DNA of 64,000 bases, taken from positions 430,544 to 494,543 of the forward strand of contig NZ_FNRL01000001.1 of NCBI RefSeq assembly GCF_900107795.1, read 5' to 3'. Made by a program: the position numbers and the translations under genes. Each line of letters begins with the position of its first letter. Within the stretch, counting starts at the first letter, position 1. Positions 45,975 to 55,349 of the stretch are shown one piece after another. The DNA is from Chitinophaga terrae (ex Kim and Jung 2007) (lineage in GTDB: Bacteria > Bacteroidota > Bacteroidia > Chitinophagales > Chitinophagaceae). The notes under the pieces were generated by a model. That model ran no database searches, was not told where the DNA came from, and was given only the letters and a program-made list of their open reading frames with translations.

Positions 45975-46913
45975 TTATTTTTTCTTTCCCCATGTTACAG
46001 TTGCCATTACCGGGAAATGGTCTGATGGCACACGGGCTACATATTTGGAGAGCGATACTTCCTTAGGGAAATTAGCGCTGTTCTCTTTCTCTGTCGCTTC
46101 TCTTTCGCTGCGATAAGTATCTGTAAGGATACCATAACGGGTTACACTGAATTGTTTGGTCAGGAAAATATGATCGATACGGCTGTTGGTCTTGCTGTCT
46201 GTTTTAAACGCATTGAATGTACCATTCAGCGCATAACGGAAAGGACTCAGCTCATACGCATCTTTCAGCACGCCCGATTGTTCCAGCACGGCGTAGGAAG
46301 GACTGGTCTGATCCACGTTGAAATCTCCTGTCAGGATAACCGGCTGGTTATGGGTCATCTCTTTGATCTTCGCGAGGATGAGTTTAGCGCTCTCTGAACG
46401 TGCTGTTACGCCAACATGATCCATGTGTAAATTAAAGAAGAAGAATTTCAGACCTGTTTTTTTATCCTGGAACTGCCCCCATGAGCAGATCCTTGGTAAC
46501 ACAGCATCCCAGCCTTTGTTAGGTTTAGTGGTTTCTGTGGATAACCAGAAATCGCCTTTGTTCAGCAATTTGAACCTGTCTTTTTTGTAGAAGATGGCGG
46601 AGTATTCGCCTGCCTCTTTTCCATCGTCGCGGCCCACGCCGATATAATCGTAGTTGGGCATGCTGCCTTTCAGATCTTCCAGCTGGTGATGCAGGCATTC
46701 CTGCGTACCGAAAATATCGAAGTCGTGGAACTGCACCAATTGCGCTATCACCGGGTAACGCTGTTTCCAGCCGTTACCTTGCCGCGCATCGTCTTTATTA
46801 TTGTCGTTGCGCATGTTGTAAGTAGCCACATTCATTTGCTGTGCAAAAAGACATTGTACACTGCATACCAGGGCAAGTGCCAGTAAAATGAACTGTTTCT
46901 TCATCTCTATCAT
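45975..46913 (-). CDS. Endonuclease/exonuclease/phosphatase (EEP) superfamily hydrolase, secreted
   Basis: 312 residues with a signal peptide (CLFAQQ). DNase I-like fold: VATYNMRNDNN, IFGTQECLHHQL (metal-binding Glu), FNLHMDHVGV, ILTGDFNVDQTSPSY, NSRIDHIFLT and the final VPSDHFPVMATV. The fold is shared by nucleases, sphingomyelinases and sugar- or inositol-phosphatases. Secreted members next to GH92 in Bacteroidota PULs may act on phosphorylated or glycolipid-linked mannose glycans, but that is inference. It starts 6 bases after the SusD stop (or at the ATG at 46904). Confidence 0.9.
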   Translation of the reverse strand: MIEMKKQFILLALALVCSVQCLFAQQMNVATYNMRNDNNKDDARQGNGWKQRYPVIAQLVQFHDFDIFGTQECLHHQLEDLKGSMPNYDYIGVGRDDGKEAGEYSAIFYKKDRFKLLNKGDFWLSTETTKPNKGWDAVLPRICSWGQFQDKKTGLKFFFFNLHMDHVGVTARSESAKLILAKIKEMTHNQPVILTGDFNVDQTSPSYAVLEQSGVLKDAYELSPFRYALNGTFNAFKTDSKTNSRIDHIFLTKQFSVTRYGILTDTYRSEREATEKENSANFPKEVSLSKYVARVPSDHFPVMATVTWGKKK

Positions 46914-46919
46914 TATTGG

Positions 46920-48734
46920 TTATTTGTTTTCCCAACCTTTGTTCTGAACAAGATTCGGATTTAACTGCATTTCGTTGTACGGGATCGGGTACAGGTATTT
47001 GTAATCTCCCCATTCTCTCTGCACATTATCCAACCATTTCACTTCTCCGTAAGTGCCGTGTGAAAGTTGCTGAGGATTCACCGAATTACCCAACTTAGGA
47101 TTCACGTTCACATAAGTTACGCCAGGGATCTGGTTGGCAGGCAGATTATAATAGAAGCATACATCCGGCACGCCGTCTCCTGTCAGATCCATTGGTACAT
47201 CCAATGCGGGCACGTAAATACCGTTCCATGACTGCAGCATTAACTCTCCGTGTTTCCATCTGATCAGATCAGTGAAACGATGACCTTCCAGCGCCAGCTC
47301 AATACCTCTTTCTCTCCTGATCTCCATGATCACCGGGTCAGTAATATCCGGGAAATATTTATCATGCATGTAGGTATCCAATACGGTTGGCTTGGCTGTA
47401 AGACCGCCTGTAATACCGGCGCGGGAGCGTAAAGCGCCAATGGTATTACTCCAGTCGGCATCTGAAAGATCGTTCAGTTCCGCTTTTGCTTCTGCATAGA
47501 TAAGCAAAATTTCTGCATATCTCATTAAGCAGATGGAATTATTATTGGTACCGCCGCCATCGTATACCACGTCGTCCAGCGTCCATTTAATAGGCATATA
47601 ACCGGTATATGAATAGGTAAAGGTAGATGATGGCGCTACTGTTTTACCATTATTGATACGGGTATAGCCGGGCGTACGGATAGTTTGTTTTAAACGCAGA
47701 TCACGGTTCTGTGTTTCCTTTACAAACGGCAGGGTATCGTACCTGTCTGTATTTGTAAACGGCGTTCCGTCGATGTTCAGGTAAGTGTTTACAAAAGTCC
47801 TGGAGAAACTTAACCTCAAACCATACGTAGTACTGGTATACCACCAGTTGGCATCGTTCAGCGCGCCCAGGCTCGGATCTGCAACACAGGCCAGCATTAC
47901 CTCCGAGGTAACAGGCTTGGGACTGATGAATAACTGGCGGTAAGATGCGGATGTTCCTCCGTTCTGGTTCAACGAAAACACTTTGCTGTCCATTACTGCT
48001 TTAGCCGCAGCCGCCGCATTTCTTAACATGCTGTCGGCGCCCGCCTGCAGGTTGTACGATTTCTGGTACTTCCTGAATGTTCCTTCAAACAAACATACTC
48101 TTGCCAGTAAACCGTACGCCACGTACTTTGTAACCTGGCTGGCAGTTGCATCTGTTGTCATCTGCAGGTTGGCCGTTGCATAGTTCAGGTCTGCGATGAT
48201 AGAATCCATTACCTGCGTACGGGGAGTTTGTTTCTTATACAACTCTTCATCATTAATCCCCAATGGTTTTCCAACCCAGGGTACATCTCCGTATCTTTTT
48301 ACTTTTTCAAAATAGAAATACGCACGGAAGAAGCGGGCCAGCGCCTGGTAATTGTTGCGCGTAGCTTCAGGCACCTTTGGATCATTATTATTAGCGATAA
48401 AGTAATTGATATTGCGCAGTACTTTCCAATCCCATCCTGTAGCGGTCCGGGAGTTATATCCATTCACGCGGATAAAGTCATTCACCGAGTTGATAACTGC
48501 ATAATCCGCCAGCCCGTCGGTTCTGAACGGGTCGCCGATTCCCGGCAATCCATCATAAAAAGAGTAGGAATATAATTTCAAACCGTCTACTGTTCCGAAG
48601 ATCGCATCTTTGGTAGCAGTGGACTGAGGAGTTTGATCAAGGTTCTTGGTGCAACTGGTGAAGAACACAGACAGTAATGCTATTCCTGCCACCCAGTTCC
48701 GGGAAATATATTGTTTCAATTTGAATACTTTCAT
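46920..48734 (-). CDS. RagB/SusD family outer-membrane lipoprotein (PUL 3)
   Basis: SusD-like lipoprotein of 604 residues with lipobox (FFTSC, then TKNLDQTPQSTATKDAIFG). C-terminal family helices ICLMRYAEILLIYAEAKAEL, ALRSRAGITGG and RRERGIELALEGHRFTDLIRW. Partner of the SusC 15 bases upstream; the enzymes downstream point to a mannose-containing ligand. Confidence 0.95.
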   Translation of the reverse strand: MKVFKLKQYISRNWVAGIALLSVFFTSCTKNLDQTPQSTATKDAIFGTVDGLKLYSYSFYDGLPGIGDPFRTDGLADYAVINSVNDFIRVNGYNSRTATGWDWKVLRNINYFIANNNDPKVPEATRNNYQALARFFRAYFYFEKVKRYGDVPWVGKPLGINDEELYKKQTPRTQVMDSIIADLNYATANLQMTTDATASQVTKYVAYGLLARVCLFEGTFRKYQKSYNLQAGADSMLRNAAAAAKAVMDSKVFSLNQNGGTSASYRQLFISPKPVTSEVMLACVADPSLGALNDANWWYTSTTYGLRLSFSRTFVNTYLNIDGTPFTNTDRYDTLPFVKETQNRDLRLKQTIRTPGYTRINNGKTVAPSSTFTYSYTGYMPIKWTLDDVVYDGGGTNNNSICLMRYAEILLIYAEAKAELNDLSDADWSNTIGALRSRAGITGGLTAKPTVLDTYMHDKYFPDITDPVIMEIRRERGIELALEGHRFTDLIRWKHGELMLQSWNGIYVPALDVPMDLTGDGVPDVCFYYNLPANQIPGVTYVNVNPKLGNSVNPQQLSHGTYGEVKWLDNVQREWGDYKYLYPIPYNEMQLNPNLVQNKGWENK

Positions 48735-48749
48735 GACTAATATGATTTA

Positions 48750-51700
48750 TCAGAGGGTGATGTTCAATCCAACGTTCCAGCTTTTCAGGATCGGGTAGTT
48801 GTTACCGTTACCCGAGTTGCCGCTATCTGTAATGGTATCTGACCTGCGGATGCTTTCCGGATCGAGATCCCTGGTAATACGGTACATTGGCGACCATGAC
48901 CAGATGTTCTCTGCTGAAACATACACCCTGGCTGCGTTGATCTTAGCTCTTGAAATCCATGATTTAGGAATATTGTAACCTATCTGCACATTACGCAGGC
49001 GGATATATGCAGCGTTCTGTAAATATTTGGATTGAGGCGGGTTCAGTACACCGGCGCCGTTCTGTGCTGTATAACCGCGGTATCTCGGGAAATAGGCGTC
49101 GGGATTGTCTTCTGACCAGATCTTTCCAACCTGTGATTGTGGCATATAGTTATAAGGCCTGTTGTACTGTCCCCAGAATACATCCGATTCACTGCCAGGC
49201 CACCAGTCCTGTTTCATCACTCCCTGGAAGAATACTCCTACAAAGAAATTGTTCCAGTCGGCGTTCAGGGAGATGCCGAAAGTATAGTGCTGGGCGCTGT
49301 CGCCGATGATGGCCAGGTCGCCATGATCTGCCAGGGTATTGGCTCCCTTGTTGATCACGCTGTCGCCGTTCAGATCTTTGAACTTGATGTCGCCCGGCAA
49401 CCATTGACCGCTATTGGATGCTTTGAACAACGACTGCATTTTGGAGGCATAGGCTACGTTGTCTTTAGTCCAGTATCCGTCGTTTACATAACCCCAGATC
49501 TGGCCATAGCGTTGACCTGCATACCAGTCGGTCAGCTTGTTGTTGGTGTTGTTATACTTCGTGATAGTGGTACGGGCATCCGCCAGTGTTACTGTTACGT
49601 TATAGTTTAAGGGTTTGGAAGCGACGTTAAACTTGTCTTTCCAGCCGAGGGAGATCTCCCATCCGTTGGTTTTCAGGTCCGCGTAGTTTCCTTTAGGAAC
49701 ATCGGTACCGAAGATGGCAGGAAGGGTCTGGCCTACGGTGAACATGTTCTTGGTAACACGGTTGTAATAATCTCCCGTAAACGTGATGCGATCGTTCAGC
49801 GCTGCGAGGTCCAGGCCTATATCGGCAGTGGTAGCGGTTTCCCAGGTTAGTCCGTCGGGCAATACCACCGGTTGGCCGGTTTGCTGGTTCTTAGCCCCGT
49901 TGATAACGCGGCCGCTCTGCGAGATCTTTAGTTTTTCCTGGTACGCATAAGACTCGATGTTCCCGTTACCCAGCGAACCGTAAGAACCGCGGATCTTCAG
50001 GTCGGAGATCGCATTTGGCGACATTTTCCAGAAGGCTTCTTTATTCACTCTCCAACCTGCGGATACAGAAGGGAAGAATGCATAACGTTGGTTGGAAGGG
50101 AATTTGGAAGACCCGTCGTAACGGCCGTTCACTTCCAGCAGGTAACGATCTTTAAAAGAATAGTTCAGGCGGAAGAATTCTCCCATCACCGCCCATCTGT
50201 CGTAACCGCCATCGGTAGTGACGTTAGATCCCAGGGCCAGGCTCAGGTCTTTTGCATCCGGGTATACCAGCCCGTTGCGGGTTGTGGAAAAGCCTTTGAA
50301 AGTTGACATCTCGTAGTTCAAACCTCCCAGTATCTTGAAGTAGTGCCCTCCTTCCAGGTTCCTCTCATATTCAGCATAAATATTGGTAGCCGTATATAAT
50401 GTTGTATTTGCTACGCGCTGAAGATCGTTGGTTGCAGCTCCCACGTAATTGGTAACACCCGGGGCAGGACTGTAAGGAACCGGCACCCTGATCCTCCTGT
50501 TATTGTCGTTGGTGTTTTGTACGGTGAAGTCGCCTTTCAGTCTTACCTGGTCTTTATAGATATTCGCAATAAAACCGGTGGTATTTCTGAATAATCTCCT
50601 GTTGAAATCAAACCCGTTCTTGCCGTATACAAAGTCGCCCACCGTATAGGCTGCCGATTGGGTAAGCGTTCCATCGGGGTTGAACAGCATGGAAGAAGGG
50701 TGCCCCTCATCTGCCAGGTTCCTCCAGATGCCGCCACCCTCGCCGGTGTTCAGCGGGTTATGGTAATCGCGGCTGCTGAATTCTGTATTATTATATACCT
50801 GTAAGAATGGGAATAACTGGATATTACCTTTAGCGCGGAGGTTATACATCCTGTAATCGTCGCTGTTATAACGGAATAGACCTCCCTGGCCGTAATACCT
50901 GCCTGTTACGTAGTAACTGGCTTTGCCGCTGCTGCCGGACACGGAGATGTTCTGATCCGTAGCTCCCAGGTGTTTTTTATATAAGAGGTCGTACCAATCG
51001 GTATTTCCATAATACACGTAGTTGCCGTTGATCAATTCTGTTTTAGGCAGGCTCGGATCATCGTTATGCGCTTTCATCGCATTCAGGTAATCGAGGCTGA
51101 AAGGTTGTGTTTTATTGATGTTGGTAGGATTCTGTGAATAATCGTTCCAGGCTGTCCATGCTTCATAGAAATTCTTAACATATTCATAGCCGTTAGAAAC
51201 CATGTTTGGCACAGTGGTGGGCGACTTGGATGAATAATTGGAAGAAACGCTGATGGATGTCCTGTCTTTTGTTGGTGTTTTGGTAGTGATCAACACCACG
51301 CCAAACGCCGCCCTTGCACCGTAGATAGCAGCGGAGGAAGCGTCTTTCAGCACGCTCACGCTGGCAACGTCGGAAGGGTTCAGCATAGAAGGATCGCCTT
51401 CTACTCCATCGATGAGGATCAGGGCATTACCTCCCTGGCCAATAGATGTTACACCTCTTACATTATAGGCAGGTGAAGAAATAGGTTTGCCATCGCCGGG
51501 AATGAGGTTGAGGTTAGGGATCACGCCTTGCAGGCCCTGGCTGAGGTTGGGCAAAGGCCTGTTTTCGAGCACTTTCCCGGTTACCTGGCTAACGGCGCCG
51601 GTTAAGTTTACTTTTTTCTGCGTACCATAACCTACCACTACGAGGTCGTTCAGGCTGGTCACATTATCTTTTAATATCACCTGGAAACTGGTACGGTTGC

Positions 51701-51947
51701 CAACAGCTACTGTGTCGTTCTTAAAACCGATAAAACTAAAAATTAACCAGTCGTTAGCTCCTGCATTAAGCGTAAAATTTCCCTTTGTATCTGTACTGGT
51801 TCCGGAAGATGTTCCCCGGATCTTTACCGAAACACCTGGCAAAGGCTGCCCGTGTTCGTCGCTAACCTTTCCGTTAACGGTGTGCGACTGTGCCGCGCCT
51901 TGTACAACAATGCCCAGCAACAGTAAAGTGTGTAACCATCTTTTCAT
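48750..51947 (-). CDS. SusC/RagA family TonB-linked outer-membrane transporter (PUL 3)
   Basis: TonB-dependent importer of 1065 residues: signal peptide (QGAAQS), carboxypeptidase-regulatory-like domain (about 23-97, NGKVSDEHGQPLPGVSVKIRG), TonB-box-like VVVGYGTQKKVNLTGAVSQ, plug with LILIDGVEGDPS and SVLKDASSAAIYGARAAFGVV, then barrel. No STN domain, which fits control by a regulator other than a FecR system. First gene of the leftward unit; the region upstream carries phased direct repeats and is shared with the divergent SARP-like regulator. Confidence 0.96.
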   Translation of the reverse strand: MKRWLHTLLLLGIVVQGAAQSHTVNGKVSDEHGQPLPGVSVKIRGTSSGTSTDTKGNFTLNAGANDWLIFSFIGFKNDTVAVGNRTSFQVILKDNVTSLNDLVVVGYGTQKKVNLTGAVSQVTGKVLENRPLPNLSQGLQGVIPNLNLIPGDGKPISSPAYNVRGVTSIGQGGNALILIDGVEGDPSMLNPSDVASVSVLKDASSAAIYGARAAFGVVLITTKTPTKDRTSISVSSNYSSKSPTTVPNMVSNGYEYVKNFYEAWTAWNDYSQNPTNINKTQPFSLDYLNAMKAHNDDPSLPKTELINGNYVYYGNTDWYDLLYKKHLGATDQNISVSGSSGKASYYVTGRYYGQGGLFRYNSDDYRMYNLRAKGNIQLFPFLQVYNNTEFSSRDYHNPLNTGEGGGIWRNLADEGHPSSMLFNPDGTLTQSAAYTVGDFVYGKNGFDFNRRLFRNTTGFIANIYKDQVRLKGDFTVQNTNDNNRRIRVPVPYSPAPGVTNYVGAATNDLQRVANTTLYTATNIYAEYERNLEGGHYFKILGGLNYEMSTFKGFSTTRNGLVYPDAKDLSLALGSNVTTDGGYDRWAVMGEFFRLNYSFKDRYLLEVNGRYDGSSKFPSNQRYAFFPSVSAGWRVNKEAFWKMSPNAISDLKIRGSYGSLGNGNIESYAYQEKLKISQSGRVINGAKNQQTGQPVVLPDGLTWETATTADIGLDLAALNDRITFTGDYYNRVTKNMFTVGQTLPAIFGTDVPKGNYADLKTNGWEISLGWKDKFNVASKPLNYNVTVTLADARTTITKYNNTNNKLTDWYAGQRYGQIWGYVNDGYWTKDNVAYASKMQSLFKASNSGQWLPGDIKFKDLNGDSVINKGANTLADHGDLAIIGDSAQHYTFGISLNADWNNFFVGVFFQGVMKQDWWPGSESDVFWGQYNRPYNYMPQSQVGKIWSEDNPDAYFPRYRGYTAQNGAGVLNPPQSKYLQNAAYIRLRNVQIGYNIPKSWISRAKINAARVYVSAENIWSWSPMYRITRDLDPESIRRSDTITDSGNSGNGNNYPILKSWNVGLNITL

Positions 51948-52008
51948 GGCGATAGTTTGTTTTAGTCAGGAATAATGAAATGAATAAACTCCCGGCAATA
52001 AACAAATG

Positions 52009-52051
52009 GAAGATTAACAGGCGGATTAATTGAAGATTAACAGGTGAATAA
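52009..52051. promoter_or_regulatory. Phased direct repeats, candidate operator in the PUL 3 divergent promoter region
   Basis: The 13-mer GAAGATTAACAGG occurs twice, at 52009-52021 and 52032-52044, 23 bases apart. Its core GATTAA recurs at 52012, 52024 and 52035, with GAATAA at 52046, giving spacings of 12, 11 and 11, about one helical turn each. The block lies 62 bases before the susC ATG. SARP-type regulators are known to bind short direct repeats on one face of the helix, and the divergent gene encodes such a domain. The 277-base region 51948-52224 holds no gene. Confidence 0.55.
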
Positions 52052-52224
52052 GATTGAAAAAAATATTTCTGAAGGATGCTTCATTATTTCTTAAAATAAA
52101 GATAACTTTATAACGACCGAATTTAAATCGTTAAGACTGTAATTTGCCACGTTGTTGAAAGCCGGAAGTACCCGCCATTTATTTTGAACAATTGAAAAAG
52201 TTATACGGAATCGAGAGGAAGCTT

Positions 52225-54747
52225 ATGCTAAGATATGCTGCATTGCTGTTAATTTTACTATCTGCAAACCCGCTGTGGGCACAGGAGATATATGGATTGG
52301 AATTTGCCAGTAAAAATATTTCACAGGAAGATCGGACCTCCCTCGATCTCTTTCCTGCAAAACCTTTACCTGTCAAAAATTCATTCCGTTTATCCTTCGA
52401 CGTTTCTTTTCTACCCTTCTTTAAATCCAATTTCGGCTATATTGTCAGGTTGCTGGATGATAAACAGCAGAATATAGATCTTATATATAATATGCATACA
52501 CGGGCATTTGACCTGGTCACCGGCAATTGCTTCTCCGGCATCTCATTCAAAATAAACAGCAATTCGCTTTACCACCGGTGGAATAATATTGTGTTAGACT
52601 TTAACCTGTTACAACATAGTGTTTCCGTGACGGTTAATAACAGGTTAATAGGTACTGTTACCAACCCTGTTATTAATTGCAGGGAAGTAGATATCTCCTT
52701 TGGCGTTAATTCGCGGAAAGGCCGGAAAACATTCGATCTTCCGCCTATGCGCCTGAAAGATATACAGGTATTCAAACAGGGGAACCTGAAGCATCACTGG
52801 CCCTTAAATGAATTGCAGGGCAATTATGCACATGATGTTATCGCCAGGCAAACCGCCGCCGTAAAAAATCCTGTCTGGATACAACCGGCATCCAAGCAAT
52901 GGCGCATGGAAGATTCGGTAGTGATCAAAGGACAAGCCGCTGTAACCCTGGACCAGTCTAACGAAATCGTTTTCGTAACAAGTACAGATTCAATCTACCA
53001 GTTCTCTCCTTTCCATCATAAGATCACTGCTACAGCACTTCAAACAGCACATAACATGCCTCCCGGTATCAGGGCATTTTATGAACCAGGACAGCAACAA
53101 CTTCTACATATATTCCCCGATCAGCAACTGGCCAGTACCTACGACACCAGCAACAAAAGCTGGTCCCGTTCGTTCAGCCAGGGTGCAGTAACTACTTACT
53201 GGCATGCCAGCATGTTCTACTCCCCGTTCGATAGCGCCATCTACACATTGGGCGGATATGGAGATTTCAATTACAAAAATGAAGTGCAGAGATTTTCACC
53301 ACGTTCAGGGCAATGGGAAAAGATAGGAACGGCGGGAGATTTTTTTACGCCAAGATACCTCTCTGCCACCGGCACCAATAAAGCAGGCGACTCCGCGTTT
53401 ATCATTGGCGGATATGGCAGTTTAACAGGCGATCAGCTTCTGAACCCCCATGCGCTGTACGACCTGCTGGTATTTGATGTAAAACGCAGGACTTTCAAAA
53501 AGATCTACCAGCTTCCTGAACCGGAAGAAACATTTGTTTTCGCCAACAACCTTGTAATAAATACGGATAAGGAAGAATATTACGCGCTCACTTTTCCTAA
53601 CGACAGGATGAAATCATCGCTTCAACTGATCCGGGGTTCGCTGCGTCATCCTGTTTACAAAAAAGTAGCCGCCAGTATTCCGTACAGGTTTTATGATATC
53701 CAGTCATCCGCCTATTTATTCTATTGCCCGCAGAATGATAAACTGGTAGCAGTTACTTTATTCACCGACACCAAAACAGCCGGCACTACCGTTAAAATAT
53801 ATACGATATTATTTTCTCCGTATGGCCTGGCGGTTCCTGTATCCATGCCGTTACTTCCGCCTTATATCATCCGGCTGATCTGGTGCATCAGCATAGGATT
53901 CGGACTATTTCTTGTATTCACAACGATAAGCTGGTTCAGGAACAGGAGATCCGCTGCCGCAATTCCAGTACCGGCGCCTGTTCCCCCCGAACCGAAAGAA
54001 GAACGAGCGGCTGATTCACCGGCCAAAGGCACACCGGCTATTGCAACAGCTATTAATCTATTCGGACCTTTTACAGTGTTGGATGCAGAGGGTAATGATA
54101 TTTCAAGATCGTTTACCCCGCTGCTGAAAGAATTATTCCTGTTGCTCTATCTGCATACCGAAATGGGAAAAGGCGGCATTTCTTCCGAGCGGATCAACGA
54201 GCTGTTATGGCCAGGCCGCGCAGCCAAAGACGCCAAGAATAACCGGAGCGTTAATTTTGTAAAACTGAAAAGTTTGCTGGACAGGGTTGGAAATTATTCT
54301 CTCTGTAAAGAAAATGACCGTTGGATATTGCAACTCGACCCGGAGACCATACCAACAGACCTGAAGAACTTCCTCGAATGCAACGATCCGATCCGCATGG
54401 CTGCAATCCTGAACAAAGGAGGATTTTTGCCGGAAACAGAATATGAGTGGTTGGATAAGTTTAAAGCTACTATTGCGTCGGATTCAATACAGGCGTTATT
54501 GCAGCAACTGGAAAAAAGCGCTTCATTGCCAGATGACATTGTATCCATCTGCAACGCGGTATTATTGTCTGACCCGCTTTGTGAAGAAGCCATCTACTAT
54601 AAATGCAAGGCGTTAATAAACATGAAGCAACATGCTTCTGCTAAAAAAATATATACCGATTTCACCAAGGCTTACCAAAATCTCTATGGTGAATCTTTTG
54701 ATAAGCCTTACAGTGAAATGATAGATCAGGCTATAGCGGTTCCCTGA
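52225..54747 (+). CDS. Membrane-spanning PUL regulator: LamG/Kelch-like sensor with cytoplasmic SARP-type DNA-binding and BTAD domains
   Basis: 840 residues from the ATG at 52225; a TTG at 52192 would add 11, but the ATG gives a clean signal peptide (LLILLSANPLWAQ). Periplasmic LamG-like domain (about 25-220), then a Kelch-type propeller (about 225-530, YTLGGYGDFNYKNEVQRF and IIGGYGSLTGD). Membrane helix at about 549-571, a proline-rich linker, an OmpR/SARP winged helix (about 610-700, INLFGPFTVLDAEGNDIS, ISSERINELLWPGR and SVNFVKLKSLLDRVG) and a helical BTAD domain (about 705-835). It would sense a glycan outside and bind DNA directly inside, with no kinase. It is divergent from susC of PUL 3 and has direct repeats in its promoter region. 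Its end overlaps convergent prfH by 17 bases. Confidence 0.85.
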   Translation: MLRYAALLLILLSANPLWAQEIYGLEFASKNISQEDRTSLDLFPAKPLPVKNSFRLSFDVSFLPFFKSNFGYIVRLLDDKQQNIDLIYNMHTRAFDLVTGNCFSGISFKINSNSLYHRWNNIVLDFNLLQHSVSVTVNNRLIGTVTNPVINCREVDISFGVNSRKGRKTFDLPPMRLKDIQVFKQGNLKHHWPLNELQGNYAHDVIARQTAAVKNPVWIQPASKQWRMEDSVVIKGQAAVTLDQSNEIVFVTSTDSIYQFSPFHHKITATALQTAHNMPPGIRAFYEPGQQQLLHIFPDQQLASTYDTSNKSWSRSFSQGAVTTYWHASMFYSPFDSAIYTLGGYGDFNYKNEVQRFSPRSGQWEKIGTAGDFFTPRYLSATGTNKAGDSAFIIGGYGSLTGDQLLNPHALYDLLVFDVKRRTFKKIYQLPEPEETFVFANNLVINTDKEEYYALTFPNDRMKSSLQLIRGSLRHPVYKKVAASIPYRFYDIQSSAYLFYCPQNDKLVAVTLFTDTKTAGTTVKIYTILFSPYGLAVPVSMPLLPPYIIRLIWCISIGFGLFLVFTTISWFRNRRSAAAIPVPAPVPPEPKEERAADSPAKGTPAIATAINLFGPFTVLDAEGNDISRSFTPLLKELFLLLYLHTEMGKGGISSERINELLWPGRAAKDAKNNRSVNFVKLKSLLDRVGNYSLCKENDRWILQLDPETIPTDLKNFLECNDPIRMAAILNKGGFLPETEYEWLDKFKATIASDSIQALLQQLEKSASLPDDIVSICNAVLLSDPLCEEAIYYKCKALINMKQHASAKKIYTDFTKAYQNLYGESFDKPYSEMIDQAIAVP

Positions 54748-55345
54748 TAACCATTACCGCTTCGCCTCTTTTCAATACATTGTGTTCCTGCCATTGTTCC
54801 TGTTGCTGTGCAACCAGGAGCTGCGACTGGGCCATAACGAATTTTTCTTTCAGGCGTTGCAGGCATAGCTGTTTGTTCTGCCATTGAGAACGGCTGTCGG
54901 ATGCTACTACCTGCAAACCTGTTGGTTTATGAATTCCCCTCACGGCGGTTTCTGTTTTGTTCACATGTTGTCCGCCGGGGCCTGAAGACCTGCAGGTTTC
55001 AAACACCACGTCCTTTTCCTGCCATTGCCTGGAAGCCTGAACATCAGTGGCGCTGATACCTGCAAACCAGTTCTTGCGCTTGCAGAATTTCCTGTAAGGA
55101 CTTTGGGCAATCCACTGAACAGTGCCCTGCCACTGCCGCAGGAAGGCATCAGGATCTTCGGCTTCCGCCAATAAAAGAGAAGAGAGCAAAGTACCGTTCA
55201 GGTCTCCTTTTTCGCTGGAGATCACCTGTATACTGATCCCTTTCTTTTTTGCATCTGCCATTATCTTTTCCTGCAACCTGGCCACAACCCTGGAACATTC
55301 TATTGGCCCTCTTCCGGAGGTTATCTGTATGATCACTTGTTTCAT
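54731..55345 (-). CDS. prfH: Peptide chain release factor H
   Basis: Release-factor homologue of 204 residues. The catalytic GGQ loop is present at 124-126 in RSSGPGGQHVNKTETAVR. It is shorter than RF1/RF2 and has no visible stop-codon-recognition (PxT/SPF) domain, as is usual for RF-H. Family members release peptides from ribosomes damaged in the decoding centre, after which the partner RtcB can reseal the cut rRNA. It starts 4 bases after the rtcB stop, and the two are clearly one unit. Confidence 0.94.
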   Translation of the reverse strand: MKQVIIQITSGRGPIECSRVVARLQEKIMADAKKKGISIQVISSEKGDLNGTLLSSLLLAEAEDPDAFLRQWQGTVQWIAQSPYRKFCKRKNWFAGISATDVQASRQWQEKDVVFETCRSSGPGGQHVNKTETAVRGIHKPTGLQVVASDSRSQWQNKQLCLQRLKEKFVMAQSQLLVAQQQEQWQEHNVLKRGEAVMVIREPL

Positions 55346-55349
55346 CTGT

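Noticed and set aside
52192..52224. TTG as the start of the SARP-like regulator
   Set aside because: The ATG at 52225 gives a standard signal peptide; the TTG would place charged residues before it.
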